64,000 nucleotides of DNA. It comes from Barthelona sp. PCE (Eukaryota > Metamonada: BaSk clade). The stretch spans positions 1,426,001 through 1,490,000 of the forward strand of contig JAUFOR010000008.1 of NCBI GenBank assembly GCA_040285745.1, written 5' to 3'. Below the pieces are notes generated by a model. The model searched no databases. It saw nothing but the letters and a program-made list of their open reading frames with translations, and had not been told where the DNA came from. The position numbers and the translations under genes were made by a program. Positions 20,027 to 29,627 of the stretch are shown here, one piece after another (position 1 is the first letter of the stretch; each line of letters begins with the position of its first letter).

Positions 20027-20746
20027 ATGTAGATTATTGACGTTCGCCTTCTCTCATGTACATTGGCTCAACACCATTTTTTTGAAAAGTTGAGATAATA
20101 TAACCATTATTCAGTCATTAATTACGCTCGCTAATTACGCTCGTTAATATCAGGTCATATGTGAAGGTTATTCTGAACTAAAATAAATAAAATGTAAATG
20201 AGAATTCTAAAAAAGTGGTGTTTTTATGCTATCTGTTAATTCTGAGTCATTCAGAAGGTTTCTATGTGATTGGTGAGGCATGCCTGTGAATAGCACGCTA
20301 TTTCGTAGTAGTAGATCTACTTGAGGAGTAAGCACGCGATCCTTCCTTGAGTACTCACTTCATTTCTTTCTCCCCTTTTTCTTTAAAAAAAGGGCTTTAA
20401 AACAATTCTCAACACAAGTGCCTAACTCCGAAGTAAATTTACAACCTTCTACGAAGCTTTTTCATCAACTAATTTTAACAGCATATTTTGGTTATTATGA
20501 ATAGTTTGCAAGTGATAAAATAGAAGGAAAAGTTGTTTGCAGTGGTAAATGGTAATGAATTGAGAAATAAGTGTGGATTATTTACTCAGACTATCTATAC
20601 ATGTAAATAAATATATTTTGAGATAATACTTCGGAGTACATTGGTAAATCTCACTCAAAAAAGGTGGAACTAAACAAAAAGTACACTAAATACGTTTTCG
20701 TTATTTATTCCCATTTTCATTGTTTAAGAGTGTCAATAAGACCATA
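20027..20746. other. Intergenic stretch with no recognised gene
   Basis: About 720 bp, AT-rich. A direct repeat of TAATTACGCTCG occurs twice near 20120-20146. A more GC-rich segment at about 20270-20350 has short complementary stretches, but I could not fit it to U snRNA, 5S, SRP RNA or RNase P RNA. No long open frame. Confidence 0.5.
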
Positions 20747-21265
20747 ATGAACATAAGCAATATTCAAAACATACAACGCCAACAAGCAGCTGGTCGTACT
20801 AACCAAATGGGTAAGAAAGCATGTTGTTTTATCATCTTCTTTTTAGTTTGCTTCTTTGCCATTCCAGTTGCCGGAATTTCAGGCAACGCTGGGTTAAGTA
20901 TTGCTATCTTCTTCATCCTATTCATTGGTACGTTTGTCTTTATTATTACTATGGCTTGTGTAGGCATCAAGAGGCAACTTGAGATGCAAGGTGCCATTCA
21001 GAACCAGACAAATGCTATTTTGCAGAACGTTGAGGGAGCTGCTATCCAGGGTCAATATAATGCTTCGTATCAGCAGCCTCAACCAGTTCCTGTTGTTCAA
21101 CCAGTGCAACCATATCAGTCTCAACCAGCATATCAGCCACAACCTCAGCCATCTTATCAACCTCAACAACCATCGTACAATCTAGCACCAGCTGCTCCTG
21201 TATATGTTCCAACAACTGAACCTGCTTCATACGGATACCAGCCTCAGGTCTCATACGGCGTGTAA
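20747..21265 (+). CDS. Small two-helix membrane protein with Pro/Gln-rich tail
   Basis: 172 residues from ATG 20747. Two closely spaced hydrophobic segments follow a short polar N-terminus: CCFIIFFLVCFFAIPVAGIS and LSIAIFFILFIGTFVFIITM, then a polar stretch and about 70 residues of imperfect YQPQP/QPSY repeats ending SYGYQPQVSYGV. Such Pro/Gln/Tyr tails face the cytosol in several small membrane proteins and can bind adaptor domains; that is an inference. No family was assigned. Confidence 0.7.
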   Translation: MNISNIQNIQRQQAAGRTNQMGKKACCFIIFFLVCFFAIPVAGISGNAGLSIAIFFILFIGTFVFIITMACVGIKRQLEMQGAIQNQTNAILQNVEGAAIQGQYNASYQQPQPVPVVQPVQPYQSQPAYQPQPQPSYQPQQPSYNLAPAAPVYVPTTEPASYGYQPQVSYGV

Positions 21266-21287
21266 ATATTAACAGAATGAAATCATT

Positions 21288-22370
21288 TCACAGATCATCA
21301 AAGTTAAAGACTGATAGTTGATCATTTTCAACTCCAATAAAGCTGAAATCACCTTCCATACTATTGTGTTTATCCACTTTGTTAGTACAGGATATAGGAA
21401 TAATATTTGTAAGCGTGATGTTTTGCATAGTGGCAGTTGCAGCTATGAAATCTACATGGAAATAATGAACAAAACCTTGCTCATCAGTTACACCAAAACT
21501 TTCTTGCTCAAACACGATAATCTCTGCCTCTAATTCGCTGAGACTCTTTAACATAACACGGTACTTCTGTATATTCCGTAGATCAGGGTAAATATCAAAA
21601 ATCGGGGTGCAGTCATAATGCATCATTCGCTCGAATAGGAACAAATTAGGTTTCCAGTCAGCACCAGTAAAGTTCACAAGAGAGTGTCTCCTTGAATTAA
21701 TTACAGGGAAGCAATAAACTTCAAGTGCTTGAATTCTCATCAACTGCACAATAACCTGTCCTCTTCTGAAAAAACTCTCAGGATCAAATACGGTAAAACA
21801 GTTATATACCTGATATTCGTTTGAGGAAGTGAAGATATTCCTGCAGTATGAGGTATTATAATCACCTAGATACTTACATTGATTAATACCCTGAGGATTG
21901 TATGCGTTGTTACCTGTCTGTAGAATAAAAACTTTGCCGGTTTCATAAATTGCAAGGTATGCGTACAATTTGTTGTAACAAACAAATGCATATCCGCTTC
22001 TGGGATCTTCCCCCCAGTTACATTCGTTCTCATCGAACTCGAACTCGAACTTGCAATATTCAGAATCTGTGAGGAACCCATCACGTTCAAATATCAGTTC
22101 AGTGATCCTGAAAGAAACGCTGGGTGGATTTCTTACCAGTGAAACATCGGAATACAACCGTGTACTATCATTCAACATAACTTCAGGATGAGGTGTATTA
22201 GGCTCATTAAGTTGCCCATGGTCAACAATTGCTTTTTTGGAAAGCCTACCCTTACGCTTTCTATTCTTGAAGTTATTGAAAAATCCACATGAATTATCTT
22301 CCTCAAAGGGAAGACTTTCAGGGGTATATGGGTCAATAACTGCTGGTTCTTCGGGAGTAACAGTTGGCAT
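21288..22370 (-). CDS. Orphan beta-rich protein 3
   Basis: 360 residues starting MPTVTPEEPAVIDPYTPESL. A disordered acidic N-terminus with a basic NRKRKGRLSKK patch (residues about 35-47) is followed by a strand-rich body (YAFVCYNKLYAYLAIYETG, VFILQTGNN, FSFIGVENDQLSVFNF). No known domain, signal peptide or membrane span. It is convergent with the two-helix protein (22 bp) and divergent from the 815-residue protein (91 bp). Confidence 0.6.
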   Translation of the reverse strand: MPTVTPEEPAVIDPYTPESLPFEEDNSCGFFNNFKNRKRKGRLSKKAIVDHGQLNEPNTPHPEVMLNDSTRLYSDVSLVRNPPSVSFRITELIFERDGFLTDSEYCKFEFEFDENECNWGEDPRSGYAFVCYNKLYAYLAIYETGKVFILQTGNNAYNPQGINQCKYLGDYNTSYCRNIFTSSNEYQVYNCFTVFDPESFFRRGQVIVQLMRIQALEVYCFPVINSRRHSLVNFTGADWKPNLFLFERMMHYDCTPIFDIYPDLRNIQKYRVMLKSLSELEAEIIVFEQESFGVTDEQGFVHYFHVDFIAATATMQNITLTNIIPISCTNKVDKHNSMEGDFSFIGVENDQLSVFNFDDL

Positions 22371-22461
22371 ATCAGCAGATCTCCAATTGAAAAGGGACTT
22401 ATGGATGAATGGAATATTGGTTTTCCATTTATCTCTTTTTCAATGAATTTTGCATATTTGA

Positions 22462-24909
22462 ATGAGTAAGCATAAGCGGAAAGGAAAGAAACGGAAGGTA
22501 AAGCAGAACAAATCAGTTAGCCGTCAAGAAAAAATCATTAGAAAGGCAGAAAGCATCTACAGTTGGTATAAGGAACATACAGGGGCAAAGAGAACACTCA
22601 TATCCTTAATTGCAGCACTGTATAGTCACGAATCTCTACGTTCTCTTAAGGATCGTTTTAACAGCATTATTTATGAATTAGAAGATGTTGTTGTAAGTCT
22701 TTGCTTACCATATGATAAAAGTTTCAAGGACAAGGCAGAAAAAATGTGGGTAACTTTGTTTAAAGATGAGGACTGTGATCATTTTGTAACTTTAGGAACA
22801 TTTTTGACTGTTGTCGCGGTTCTTCAGCTTAATTGTCTCACAGAAACTTTGAATAACGGTTATTTAACAGTTGCTTATGGGATTCTTTCATGTTTAGCAG
22901 TTGATTTAAACTATGATGATGAAGCGATAGATTTTTTTTCGTTGTTTTACGATTCAAAGGTTTTTTTCATGGTAAATAACAGTCCATCACTGGCCAGGCA
23001 TTTTTGGATGATCACAGGTTTCATAGGTTCCCGGCTTAAACGTCTACCTTTTCCAATATCTTTGGACACTGATCTGAATCCCTTTGATGTTCTTGCGAGC
23101 TCTGGTGATTATTTTGCTTATTCAAGTGTAGATGATCCAAACAGGCTTGTTTTTCTAAAGGATTGCTTTTTTAAAATACCTGAAGAATCAAAAAGAACCC
23201 TACCGAAGTGGTTAATGGATCGCATTACCAAGGATCTAAGTGACAAACTTGAGATTACAAAGGGAAAAGCATGTTTGAATTATTGTTGGATACCACCACG
23301 AGCACACCCCCAGTTCTATACAACATACCAGCGGTCATTCTTGGGGAGTAACTCCACAAAACCAACATCATTAATGCGTTCTATAAAAGATCATCCAGAC
23401 GAGGATTATTTAATGATTTGCTATTTCATATCAATTGTTCAAGCAACATATTTAACCAAAAAGTGGACAACTGAAGCAGTGTTGTTGATAGTTTTTTTGT
23501 ATAATCAATTTGCATCAGAGTTTCGAATTACACCCTTCTATGGTATGTTTGAATTTATTTACTCTACATTGGTATATGGAAGTGATGGAATTTGTGAGTG
23601 TTACAGGTATTTGAGTATTTTTTTTCCTGATAAAAGTGAAGTCAGTGAAATGACAGGCTTTATAGTTCTATTTCTAGAAAATTTTGCAAAAAAATTTCCC
23701 AATCATTTTGTAATGTATTCGGGGTTTTCTAAGCGCAGGAAGTTTGAAAAGCTTGATTTAGACTATGAGAATTTGTTCTTGAACATGTTAGAATACCGTG
23801 CACACCACATCATGTCACCCCGTCCACAATATTTACTGTATAATTCTTTAGTGAAGAATGATTTGAATATTGAACGTCATCATATTAAATTAGATGCATA
23901 TTACAAAGAAATTTTCAGGCAAAGAAGTTTAAAGTTTGAAGAGTTTACGAGCAGGAAGAAGAAGGAATCTATTGAGCCTGAAGAAGAGGTAGTTGAGCCT
24001 GAAGAAGAGGTAGTTGAGCTTGAAGAAGAGGTAGTTGAGCCTGAAAAAGAGGTAGAACATATTGGTGTTATGACTGAAATAGATGTGGATGAAGCAGGGG
24101 CTCAGTTCTCATTTGAGCGTGTGGCATATGGGGATATCCCCGAGTCAAAAGCACTAATGCGTGCTGTACGTAGCTATATTCCAGCCAGTTTGATCGAAAA
24201 AGAAAAGGAGCCACAGTTTTGTGGCGATTTGTTCGTTTCTGACGAGCACCAGCAACGAAGGCGTGCAGCATTTGTTTACGGTTTGCACTCGCATGCAGCT
24301 GTTCTAGGTTTAGTTGATGAATTTCCAGAAGTCCAGGCGGTTTATATGTTGAGCGATAATTTTGACACAATCGCAAGACTAATTGTACTGTTTCTTTTCG
24401 GACCATACTTTAAGTTTACTATGATGCTAGAAAAGGAAAAAATTTGTGATGCCCTTAATATGAATCATATGTATGCGTTAGCTAAACATGTTGAAAAAAT
24501 GACTGTTAATGAACTATTTAGGTTCAACTCAAGCACATTTTCTGAGCTTAGAATCCTACCATCCGTTACACAGACACTCAATACAGTCGTTGTCACGTAC
24601 TATGACATGTTTGGATACAAAATTACACCTTTTTTCAAGCTCCCTGTTTCATACGCTTCAATAACGCGATCTAAGAAGTGGGTGGAGCACACATGCGCAC
24701 ACAGTATTCTTTTTTCGCGCTTCTTGCTGTTGATGGTAATGAATTTCAACCTAGATCAATATGATTCAGTTTTACCCAAAGACGATCTGTTTCGCCTTTT
24801 CCACCATCATTTAAAGAGGGAATATTATGTGATGCACAAACTACCACTTTCGTTTGCAGAGAAGCACAAGGATATATTGGTTGAGTGGGCTTTAAATGTA
24901 ACAGGTTAA
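22462..24909 (+). CDS. Unrecognised 815-residue protein with acidic heptad repeat
   Basis: It starts with a very basic tail (KHKRKGKKRKVKQNK) that could be a nuclear or nucleolar signal. Residues 30-500 are mainly helical with Cys and aromatic residues and no recognised domain. An acidic insert (about residues 505-532) is made of four EPEEEVV-type heptads. A second helical domain of about 280 residues follows. No signal peptide; several hydrophobic helices (for example AVLLIVFLYNQF) look like buried solenoid helices rather than membrane spans. The start codon is the first ATG after an in-frame stop. Function unknown. Confidence 0.65.
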   Translation: MSKHKRKGKKRKVKQNKSVSRQEKIIRKAESIYSWYKEHTGAKRTLISLIAALYSHESLRSLKDRFNSIIYELEDVVVSLCLPYDKSFKDKAEKMWVTLFKDEDCDHFVTLGTFLTVVAVLQLNCLTETLNNGYLTVAYGILSCLAVDLNYDDEAIDFFSLFYDSKVFFMVNNSPSLARHFWMITGFIGSRLKRLPFPISLDTDLNPFDVLASSGDYFAYSSVDDPNRLVFLKDCFFKIPEESKRTLPKWLMDRITKDLSDKLEITKGKACLNYCWIPPRAHPQFYTTYQRSFLGSNSTKPTSLMRSIKDHPDEDYLMICYFISIVQATYLTKKWTTEAVLLIVFLYNQFASEFRITPFYGMFEFIYSTLVYGSDGICECYRYLSIFFPDKSEVSEMTGFIVLFLENFAKKFPNHFVMYSGFSKRRKFEKLDLDYENLFLNMLEYRAHHIMSPRPQYLLYNSLVKNDLNIERHHIKLDAYYKEIFRQRSLKFEEFTSRKKKESIEPEEEVVEPEEEVVELEEEVVEPEKEVEHIGVMTEIDVDEAGAQFSFERVAYGDIPESKALMRAVRSYIPASLIEKEKEPQFCGDLFVSDEHQQRRRAAFVYGLHSHAAVLGLVDEFPEVQAVYMLSDNFDTIARLIVLFLFGPYFKFTMMLEKEKICDALNMNHMYALAKHVEKMTVNELFRFNSSTFSELRILPSVTQTLNTVVVTYYDMFGYKITPFFKLPVSYASITRSKKWVEHTCAHSILFSRFLLLMVMNFNLDQYDSVLPKDDLFRLFHHHLKREYYVMHKLPLSFAEKHKDILVEWALNVTG
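23974..24057 (+). repeat. 21-bp coding tandem repeat (4 copies)
   Basis: Four consecutive 21-bp units encode EPEEEVV, EPEEEVV, ELEEEVV and EPEKEVE. The first copies are nearly identical at the DNA level, which suggests recent slippage or unequal exchange. Confidence 0.9.
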
Positions 24910-24926
24910 TTGTCTGCAGTTTATTG

Positions 24927-25937
24927 TTAAAAATCAATTTTACCCCACACAGCGGTGCCTTCATTATTTAATGCAATAAACTCGTTCTTGGAAACGGAAA
25001 GAAACGAAAAAGAATCGATATTTGTTGTTGATACGTTCTGTATACCCTCATTCTTATCAGTGCTCTCTGCGATGTGAACATTATTGCCGTTGATAAAACC
25101 ACCTTCAAAGCTTGCAAATGTACCATCACAGACTAGCTCATCATTATCTGCCATGACTTTCAGCTCACTCTTCTTGAAACTGAAACCTTCAAAGGCAACA
25201 GAAACCATGTTGACACATTTTGTTTCATGATGAACGCCATAAAATTCACACGTCTCAAATTGATTTCGGATGTAGGTGTCATTGAAGGTGTATTCCAGGG
25301 GATACAGCTCTTGCAACTGGGGATTAAACATACTAACTTGTTTAATGGGAGATCCATTCTCTATAATTGTTGTCTCCAATAAAAACCAATTTTCAGCTAA
25401 ATTTCGGATACGCTCGATGCTCTCTAACTGCTCTACCTTAAAGTCAAACTTATTTTCGGACAGCTCACCAAACTCTTGCATAAAAATTGCTAAGTTGTTT
25501 TTAGCTTCAGATTGATTAAAGATGAGAACATTTTCATCCATACACACAGAAGAGGCAGCAAAATCCAGAGTCCTAGGAGAGGAAAACTCAAGAGTGCACT
25601 GATATTCAACATAGCTAAAGTGTTGGATATTGGTTTTTTGATTGGTAAATAAAACAATAAATCCATGACCAGAGGCCTTAGAAAACACAATACGAGCAGT
25701 TTCAGCATTCATGATATCAGATGAGTTTCCTTTAAAGTCGTCAAGTGAATCAAGGTGGTACACCTGTCTACAACCTTCTTTTATGTTATAGAGCGCGCAA
25801 ACTGCCGCGTTTGCATCGCTTTCGATAGTCACAACGATACCATGATCGATTAAAAAAGCATTTGCAACGTTCAGTGTTGTATTGAGATTTTTTGAAACTA
25901 TTTGGTTTGAATTCTTGGTAACTGCAACGTTATACAT
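24927..25937 (-). CDS. Orphan beta-rich protein 4
   Basis: 336 residues from ATG 25937 (MYNVAVTKNSNQ). The body is strand-rich with regular alternations such as GFIVLFTNQKTNIQHFSY and NVLIFNQSEAKNNLAIFM, spaced roughly like propeller blades. No signal peptide, membrane span or known motif. It is convergent with the 815-residue gene (17 bp between stops) and is the last of the orphan cluster. Confidence 0.6.
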   Translation of the reverse strand: MYNVAVTKNSNQIVSKNLNTTLNVANAFLIDHGIVVTIESDANAAVCALYNIKEGCRQVYHLDSLDDFKGNSSDIMNAETARIVFSKASGHGFIVLFTNQKTNIQHFSYVEYQCTLEFSSPRTLDFAASSVCMDENVLIFNQSEAKNNLAIFMQEFGELSENKFDFKVEQLESIERIRNLAENWFLLETTIIENGSPIKQVSMFNPQLQELYPLEYTFNDTYIRNQFETCEFYGVHHETKCVNMVSVAFEGFSFKKSELKVMADNDELVCDGTFASFEGGFINGNNVHIAESTDKNEGIQNVSTTNIDSFSFLSVSKNEFIALNNEGTAVWGKIDF

Positions 25938-25988
25938 CAATTTATTCCACAAAATATAGAAAAAAGTGAAAAATAAACAAATAAGTAT

Positions 25989-26570
25989 TTACTTTCCAGT
26001 CAAAACACCTGTCCATGTTTTAATAAGTCCCTCGCATATTTCCTTAACATCTTTCGACACCTGCTTGTGATTATCTGCCATAAAAGAAATGATACCACCT
26101 AAACGACTCTGCTCTAATCTTTGAATAACTTCTTCTTCTTTTCTCTTCCAATCAATATTATTTAGTAAGGTGACGAGATCTCGCTGTATGGCATAAGAAG
26201 GGAGGTTGTTTTTTAATGGTAATGGTTCTAAAAGGTTTCGAATTCGTGCCAAAAAATTTGTTGATTGTAAAAGGAATTCTCTTACCGGACCGTAGTTAAA
26301 ACTCTCTTGAATCTCGCGTAGGATCTTGATACAATGTGTAGGAATACCAGTTAATTCACCTTTAACAATACCCTCATCCATACTCCTTGCTTCAATCATT
26401 TTTTCAACAAGATTCTCTGCTTTTGCCCTTACAATGCCCTCGTCAACATCAAGACGTCCAGATTTTGAACGACGTCCAACAGATTGACGTGTAGAATTAT
26501 AGTTATTGATAGTATTGTCTTCAAGGAAGTTATTACTTGTTCTCTGAACCTTCTTTGGGATCCCAGACAT
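25989..26570 (-). CDS. IWS1: Iws1/Spn1 transcription elongation factor
   Basis: 193 residues, shorter than most Iws1 proteins because the acidic N-terminus is missing. Residues about 100-190 form a TFIIS N-terminal (LW-type) domain: LARIRNLLEPLPLKNNLPSY, then IQRDLVTLLNNI, then SRLGGIISFMADNHKQVSKD and a final LIKTWTGVLTGK. These correspond to conserved Iws1 blocks with the 'LsPLPD-LP', 'GkaV..l' and 'LI..W' patterns. Iws1 binds Spt6 and RNA polymerase II during elongation and mRNA processing. The reduced N-terminus suggests fewer accessory contacts. Start codon ATG 26570. Confidence 0.8.
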   Translation of the reverse strand: MSGIPKKVQRTSNNFLEDNTINNYNSTRQSVGRRSKSGRLDVDEGIVRAKAENLVEKMIEARSMDEGIVKGELTGIPTHCIKILREIQESFNYGPVREFLLQSTNFLARIRNLLEPLPLKNNLPSYAIQRDLVTLLNNIDWKRKEEEVIQRLEQSRLGGIISFMADNHKQVSKDVKEICEGLIKTWTGVLTGK

Positions 26571-26724
26571 ATGTTTTCGTGGTTGAACCGAAAATCAAAC
26601 AAGAAAAGGAGAAAAATGGTAGACCAACCTGCACTGTTCAAGTTAAGATTAAAGGCTTTTTGTGACCCAAAAGATATCTGTAATTTGATCCACATGCCGT
26701 GAATACACGTGTGGTTGCTCAACA

Positions 26725-28566
26725 ATGATTAGTTATGCTGCTTTTGCATTTTTTGCAATTCTCTTTGTGCGTTCGGTTTTTTTCCTTACACACGGGCAAG
26801 CTTCAATGCAGGGTATCTCAAGGTTACTAAAGTTCTCATTCTATGTCTTTCCAATAATATTTGTAGTGCTTGCACCTTCTCTCTTTCTTAAACCGTATTT
26901 CTCGCTTTCAGGACAGATGAAATGTCTGGAGGGACCGTTGACGCTGAACTTGGACCCCGGCACGTTCAGATTATTCACTAAATCAACCTGTGGGCTTCAA
27001 AAACCGCCGCATATGTTAATATCTCTGCTTGTAGGAAGCGACTACGACTCGGGGATTATTGGTCGGTGCCCGCACGGCTTCCACGATCACTCTGCAAGCC
27101 TAGCACACGACGTATTGTATGAAGATCAGGTTACAAAACCATGCATTAAGCTTATTCAACAACAGTTTGACTACCTGGAGTGGGACTATTCGTTTGAACG
27201 CCAACTTAATCTGCGGTATCATGGTCCTAATGCGAGATCTACTGAGGTTTTTTATTTTGATTTTGAGATTCCGAAAAGTCTTATTGAAACACAAGAGGAC
27301 TACGAAATTCTTACGTCCCTCTTTGTGGTTGACAAGTACGAGCTTGAGTGCCACGCAGATGCAGATTGTGAGGCTTTTGAGGCCGAGGTCAGGCAGACGA
27401 TCATTGACAATCCAGATTTTGTGCCAGTCGGGCATGCATTCTGTTCTAGGCGCGTTGCACACTCTGCGTGGTCATACAGCGGATGCGCGATGAACGTTGT
27501 TAGGGGAAACTCGTCGCACTGTCATGAGGATGTCGATGTTTTTGGGTTGAATTTCCATTCTCAGGTGCCTATAACGCCAGAGTGCGCGTTTCTTTCCTGG
27601 GTGCAGCTGTTCCCCGCAGACATACCCAGTGTATTCTTCCCAGAGTACTGGCACTTCTCATCGCTCATCTTTGTGATCTGTGTCCCGATTCACATGTTTC
27701 TTTCTCTCTATTACTGGCGAAGGCTGCACCTCATGTATCTGTCATCACACTACTACATGCATGCTGAGCCGTTTCCGATCGAAAAGGGTAAGGTTTATTA
27801 CGTAAAATGTTTGCTCGTGGGAAAGCAGTTTAGTGCAATTGAGGGTGTTCTTCGGCTGTATTCATCTGCAGAAGATGTGTTCTCGGTCCCATTCGACATA
27901 TCACTGGGCGACGGTGGAAGCAATAACACACTTGTAACGACTCTGGTAAGGGGCAAGTTCCGCGCTACACATGACGTTCCATGCTGTTATGCAGATGTAG
28001 AGAACAGCGACTGGCAAAGCGCTGGAAATTCATCGCTCAACGCTGCCCGTATCATCATTCGAAAGGAGATGCCGTTGCTGGTGAAAACCCGCGCGAATTT
28101 TTTCCCGTTGCTGTACTTCATCTCTCTCTTCGATAAGAAGCGCTTCTCTGGTCTTATTTCGTACACATATCTCTTCTTCTTCAACCTAAGTGCGTGGATA
28201 GTGCTGGTTATTTATATAGCGTTCAGTTATCTTAGTTTCTTCAGACCGCAATATGTTTTTTGGGCAACGTCAACGCTTGCATCCCCAAGTGTTTCGCTCC
28301 TCGCATACATACTCTTTATTATATTCTTGTTCATCCCTCACCTCCTTGTTTTGTCAGGAGTGTTCAGACCTATCGAGGAGTCGTATCAGCAGCATTATGT
28401 AGAGTTCAAAGAGCGTACATATTACGATAGCGACCCAGAAGATGAAGAAATTGGGCTGCCAGTGCTCATCACAACCAGCAGAAACAACGAGGCTTTGTCA
28501 TACAGCTGTCTCGAACTTGAACACTATGAAGGCGATATTAAAGAACCTCTTCTGAAAAGATCCTAG
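26725..28566 (+). CDS. Multi-pass membrane protein, family not recognised
   Basis: 613 residues. Two hydrophobic segments at the N-terminus (ISYAAFAFFAILFVRSVFFL and about 36-56) precede a Cys- and His-rich domain of about 240 residues that is probably lumenal. A span near residues 312-330 (LIFVICVPIHMFLSLYY) follows, then a strand-rich domain of about 130 residues starting FPIEKGKVYYVKCLL, then three more spans between about 475 and 555, and an acidic cytosolic tail. The segment from the third span onward has a seipin-like order (span, beta domain, span), but similarity is too weak to name it. The stop is 4 bp from the opposing coiled-coil gene. Confidence 0.6.
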   Translation: MISYAAFAFFAILFVRSVFFLTHGQASMQGISRLLKFSFYVFPIIFVVLAPSLFLKPYFSLSGQMKCLEGPLTLNLDPGTFRLFTKSTCGLQKPPHMLISLLVGSDYDSGIIGRCPHGFHDHSASLAHDVLYEDQVTKPCIKLIQQQFDYLEWDYSFERQLNLRYHGPNARSTEVFYFDFEIPKSLIETQEDYEILTSLFVVDKYELECHADADCEAFEAEVRQTIIDNPDFVPVGHAFCSRRVAHSAWSYSGCAMNVVRGNSSHCHEDVDVFGLNFHSQVPITPECAFLSWVQLFPADIPSVFFPEYWHFSSLIFVICVPIHMFLSLYYWRRLHLMYLSSHYYMHAEPFPIEKGKVYYVKCLLVGKQFSAIEGVLRLYSSAEDVFSVPFDISLGDGGSNNTLVTTLVRGKFRATHDVPCCYADVENSDWQSAGNSSLNAARIIIRKEMPLLVKTRANFFPLLYFISLFDKKRFSGLISYTYLFFFNLSAWIVLVIYIAFSYLSFFRPQYVFWATSTLASPSVSLLAYILFIIFLFIPHLLVLSGVFRPIEESYQQHYVEFKERTYYDSDPEDEEIGLPVLITTSRNNEALSYSCLELEHYEGDIKEPLLKRS

Positions 28567-28570
28567 TTGT

Positions 28571-29554
28571 TCAAGACACGTTAAATGATAGATAGCGGTC
28601 AGGGCAGCTCTCTGTGTCGAAATATTCATCAGAAGGAAGAGCAAAACCATCCTCAATTTGACAGTTAAAGGATGACATCCAAACGTCTATTTCCGTCCAT
28701 TCCTCTTCCAACACCGGCGTTTCAGCTGCAGCAAGCGGTGGTTCACGCGTGGGTGAAGTAGGTTGTAGGTAGTATAGAGGGTTTTGGGCAATATTGAACG
28801 TCTCCATAGCATCGTGCTGGATTCCGCTTGATTCAACTTTAGCACCAAACTGGGTACTCATATTACTGGTTTCCTTCGCTTCCACCATCCTCAGGGCGTT
28901 CTCAGCTTGAAGTAAATCTTCTTTGTACTCATCCCTTTCTGATGTGAGTTTTTTTATGGATATCTGCATTCTTTCATACTCTTTAGCTTGCTCTTCTGCA
29001 ATACGCTGCTCGAACTCATCCTCTTCTGCTCGTGCTGCGCTCTCGGTCCGAAGCGATGTGAGCTCAGTCGTCAAAGCTGCCATTTTGCTACGAAGTGTGG
29101 CCAGCTCAGATTGTGCTTTTGAATATGTATTTTCAACCTCTAGTTTATCGTTTTCAAGCTCATCTATATCTTCACAAAGACGAGCGTTGACATTATACTG
29201 TTCTGAAAGTTGTGTTTTGAGATTCTCAACTTGTTGAATCATTTCAGTCATTTTCTCCAGCTCTGCTGATAAACGAACGTTTTCTTGCCGAAGAACGGCA
29301 GTGCTCCTCTTCAAGCTCTCATATACACGTGTTGATGGTAGATCAAAGTCTGTTTGAACACCCATAAATTGATATTCAGCAATTTCTTGCTTCTCTGTCG
29401 ATTCCACATCGAAAATTGACAGTTTCTTTCGATACTTTGCCTTGACAGGTGTACTTGGTAGGATAGAAGCTCGTCCTGCAATAAGAGACTCGCGTAATCG
29501 GCGTTTCTCTTTTAACTGCTGTAGCAGAAGTATCTTGTCCACTGTCTCGCTCAT
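28571..29554 (-). CDS. Coiled-coil protein with possible LC8-binding motif
   Basis: 327 residues. A charged helical N-terminus (KILLLQQLKEKRRLRESL) is followed by GVQTD near residue 66, which resembles the GIQVD/TQT motifs bound by dynein light chain LC8. Residues about 80-220 form a long coiled coil, interrupted only by short breaks. The tail is acidic and unstructured. The N-terminal helix plus a TQT-like site recalls dynein intermediate chain N-termini, but no WD repeats are present, so it is not a DIC. Function unknown; cytoskeletal or scaffold role is a guess. Confidence 0.6.
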   Translation of the reverse strand: MSETVDKILLLQQLKEKRRLRESLIAGRASILPSTPVKAKYRKKLSIFDVESTEKQEIAEYQFMGVQTDFDLPSTRVYESLKRSTAVLRQENVRLSAELEKMTEMIQQVENLKTQLSEQYNVNARLCEDIDELENDKLEVENTYSKAQSELATLRSKMAALTTELTSLRTESAARAEEDEFEQRIAEEQAKEYERMQISIKKLTSERDEYKEDLLQAENALRMVEAKETSNMSTQFGAKVESSGIQHDAMETFNIAQNPLYYLQPTSPTREPPLAAAETPVLEEEWTEIDVWMSSFNCQIEDGFALPSDEYFDTESCPDRYLSFNVS

Positions 29555-29627
29555 TATGACAAATTCCCACGCATTGTCTTATAAAAAGACCAGAAAAGGA
29601 GAAAAAACAAGAATCAAATATTGTTTA

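Noticed and set aside
26571-26702. 43-codon plus-strand frame starting next to the Iws1 start codon
   Set aside because: The ATG directly abuts the divergent Iws1 ATG with no room for a promoter, and the peptide has no recognisable feature. An upstream exon of the 26725 gene was considered, but no convincing splice pair was seen.
28571-29554. Dynein intermediate chain
   Set aside because: The N-terminal helix and TQT-like motif are suggestive, but there are no WD repeats and the protein is mostly coiled coil.
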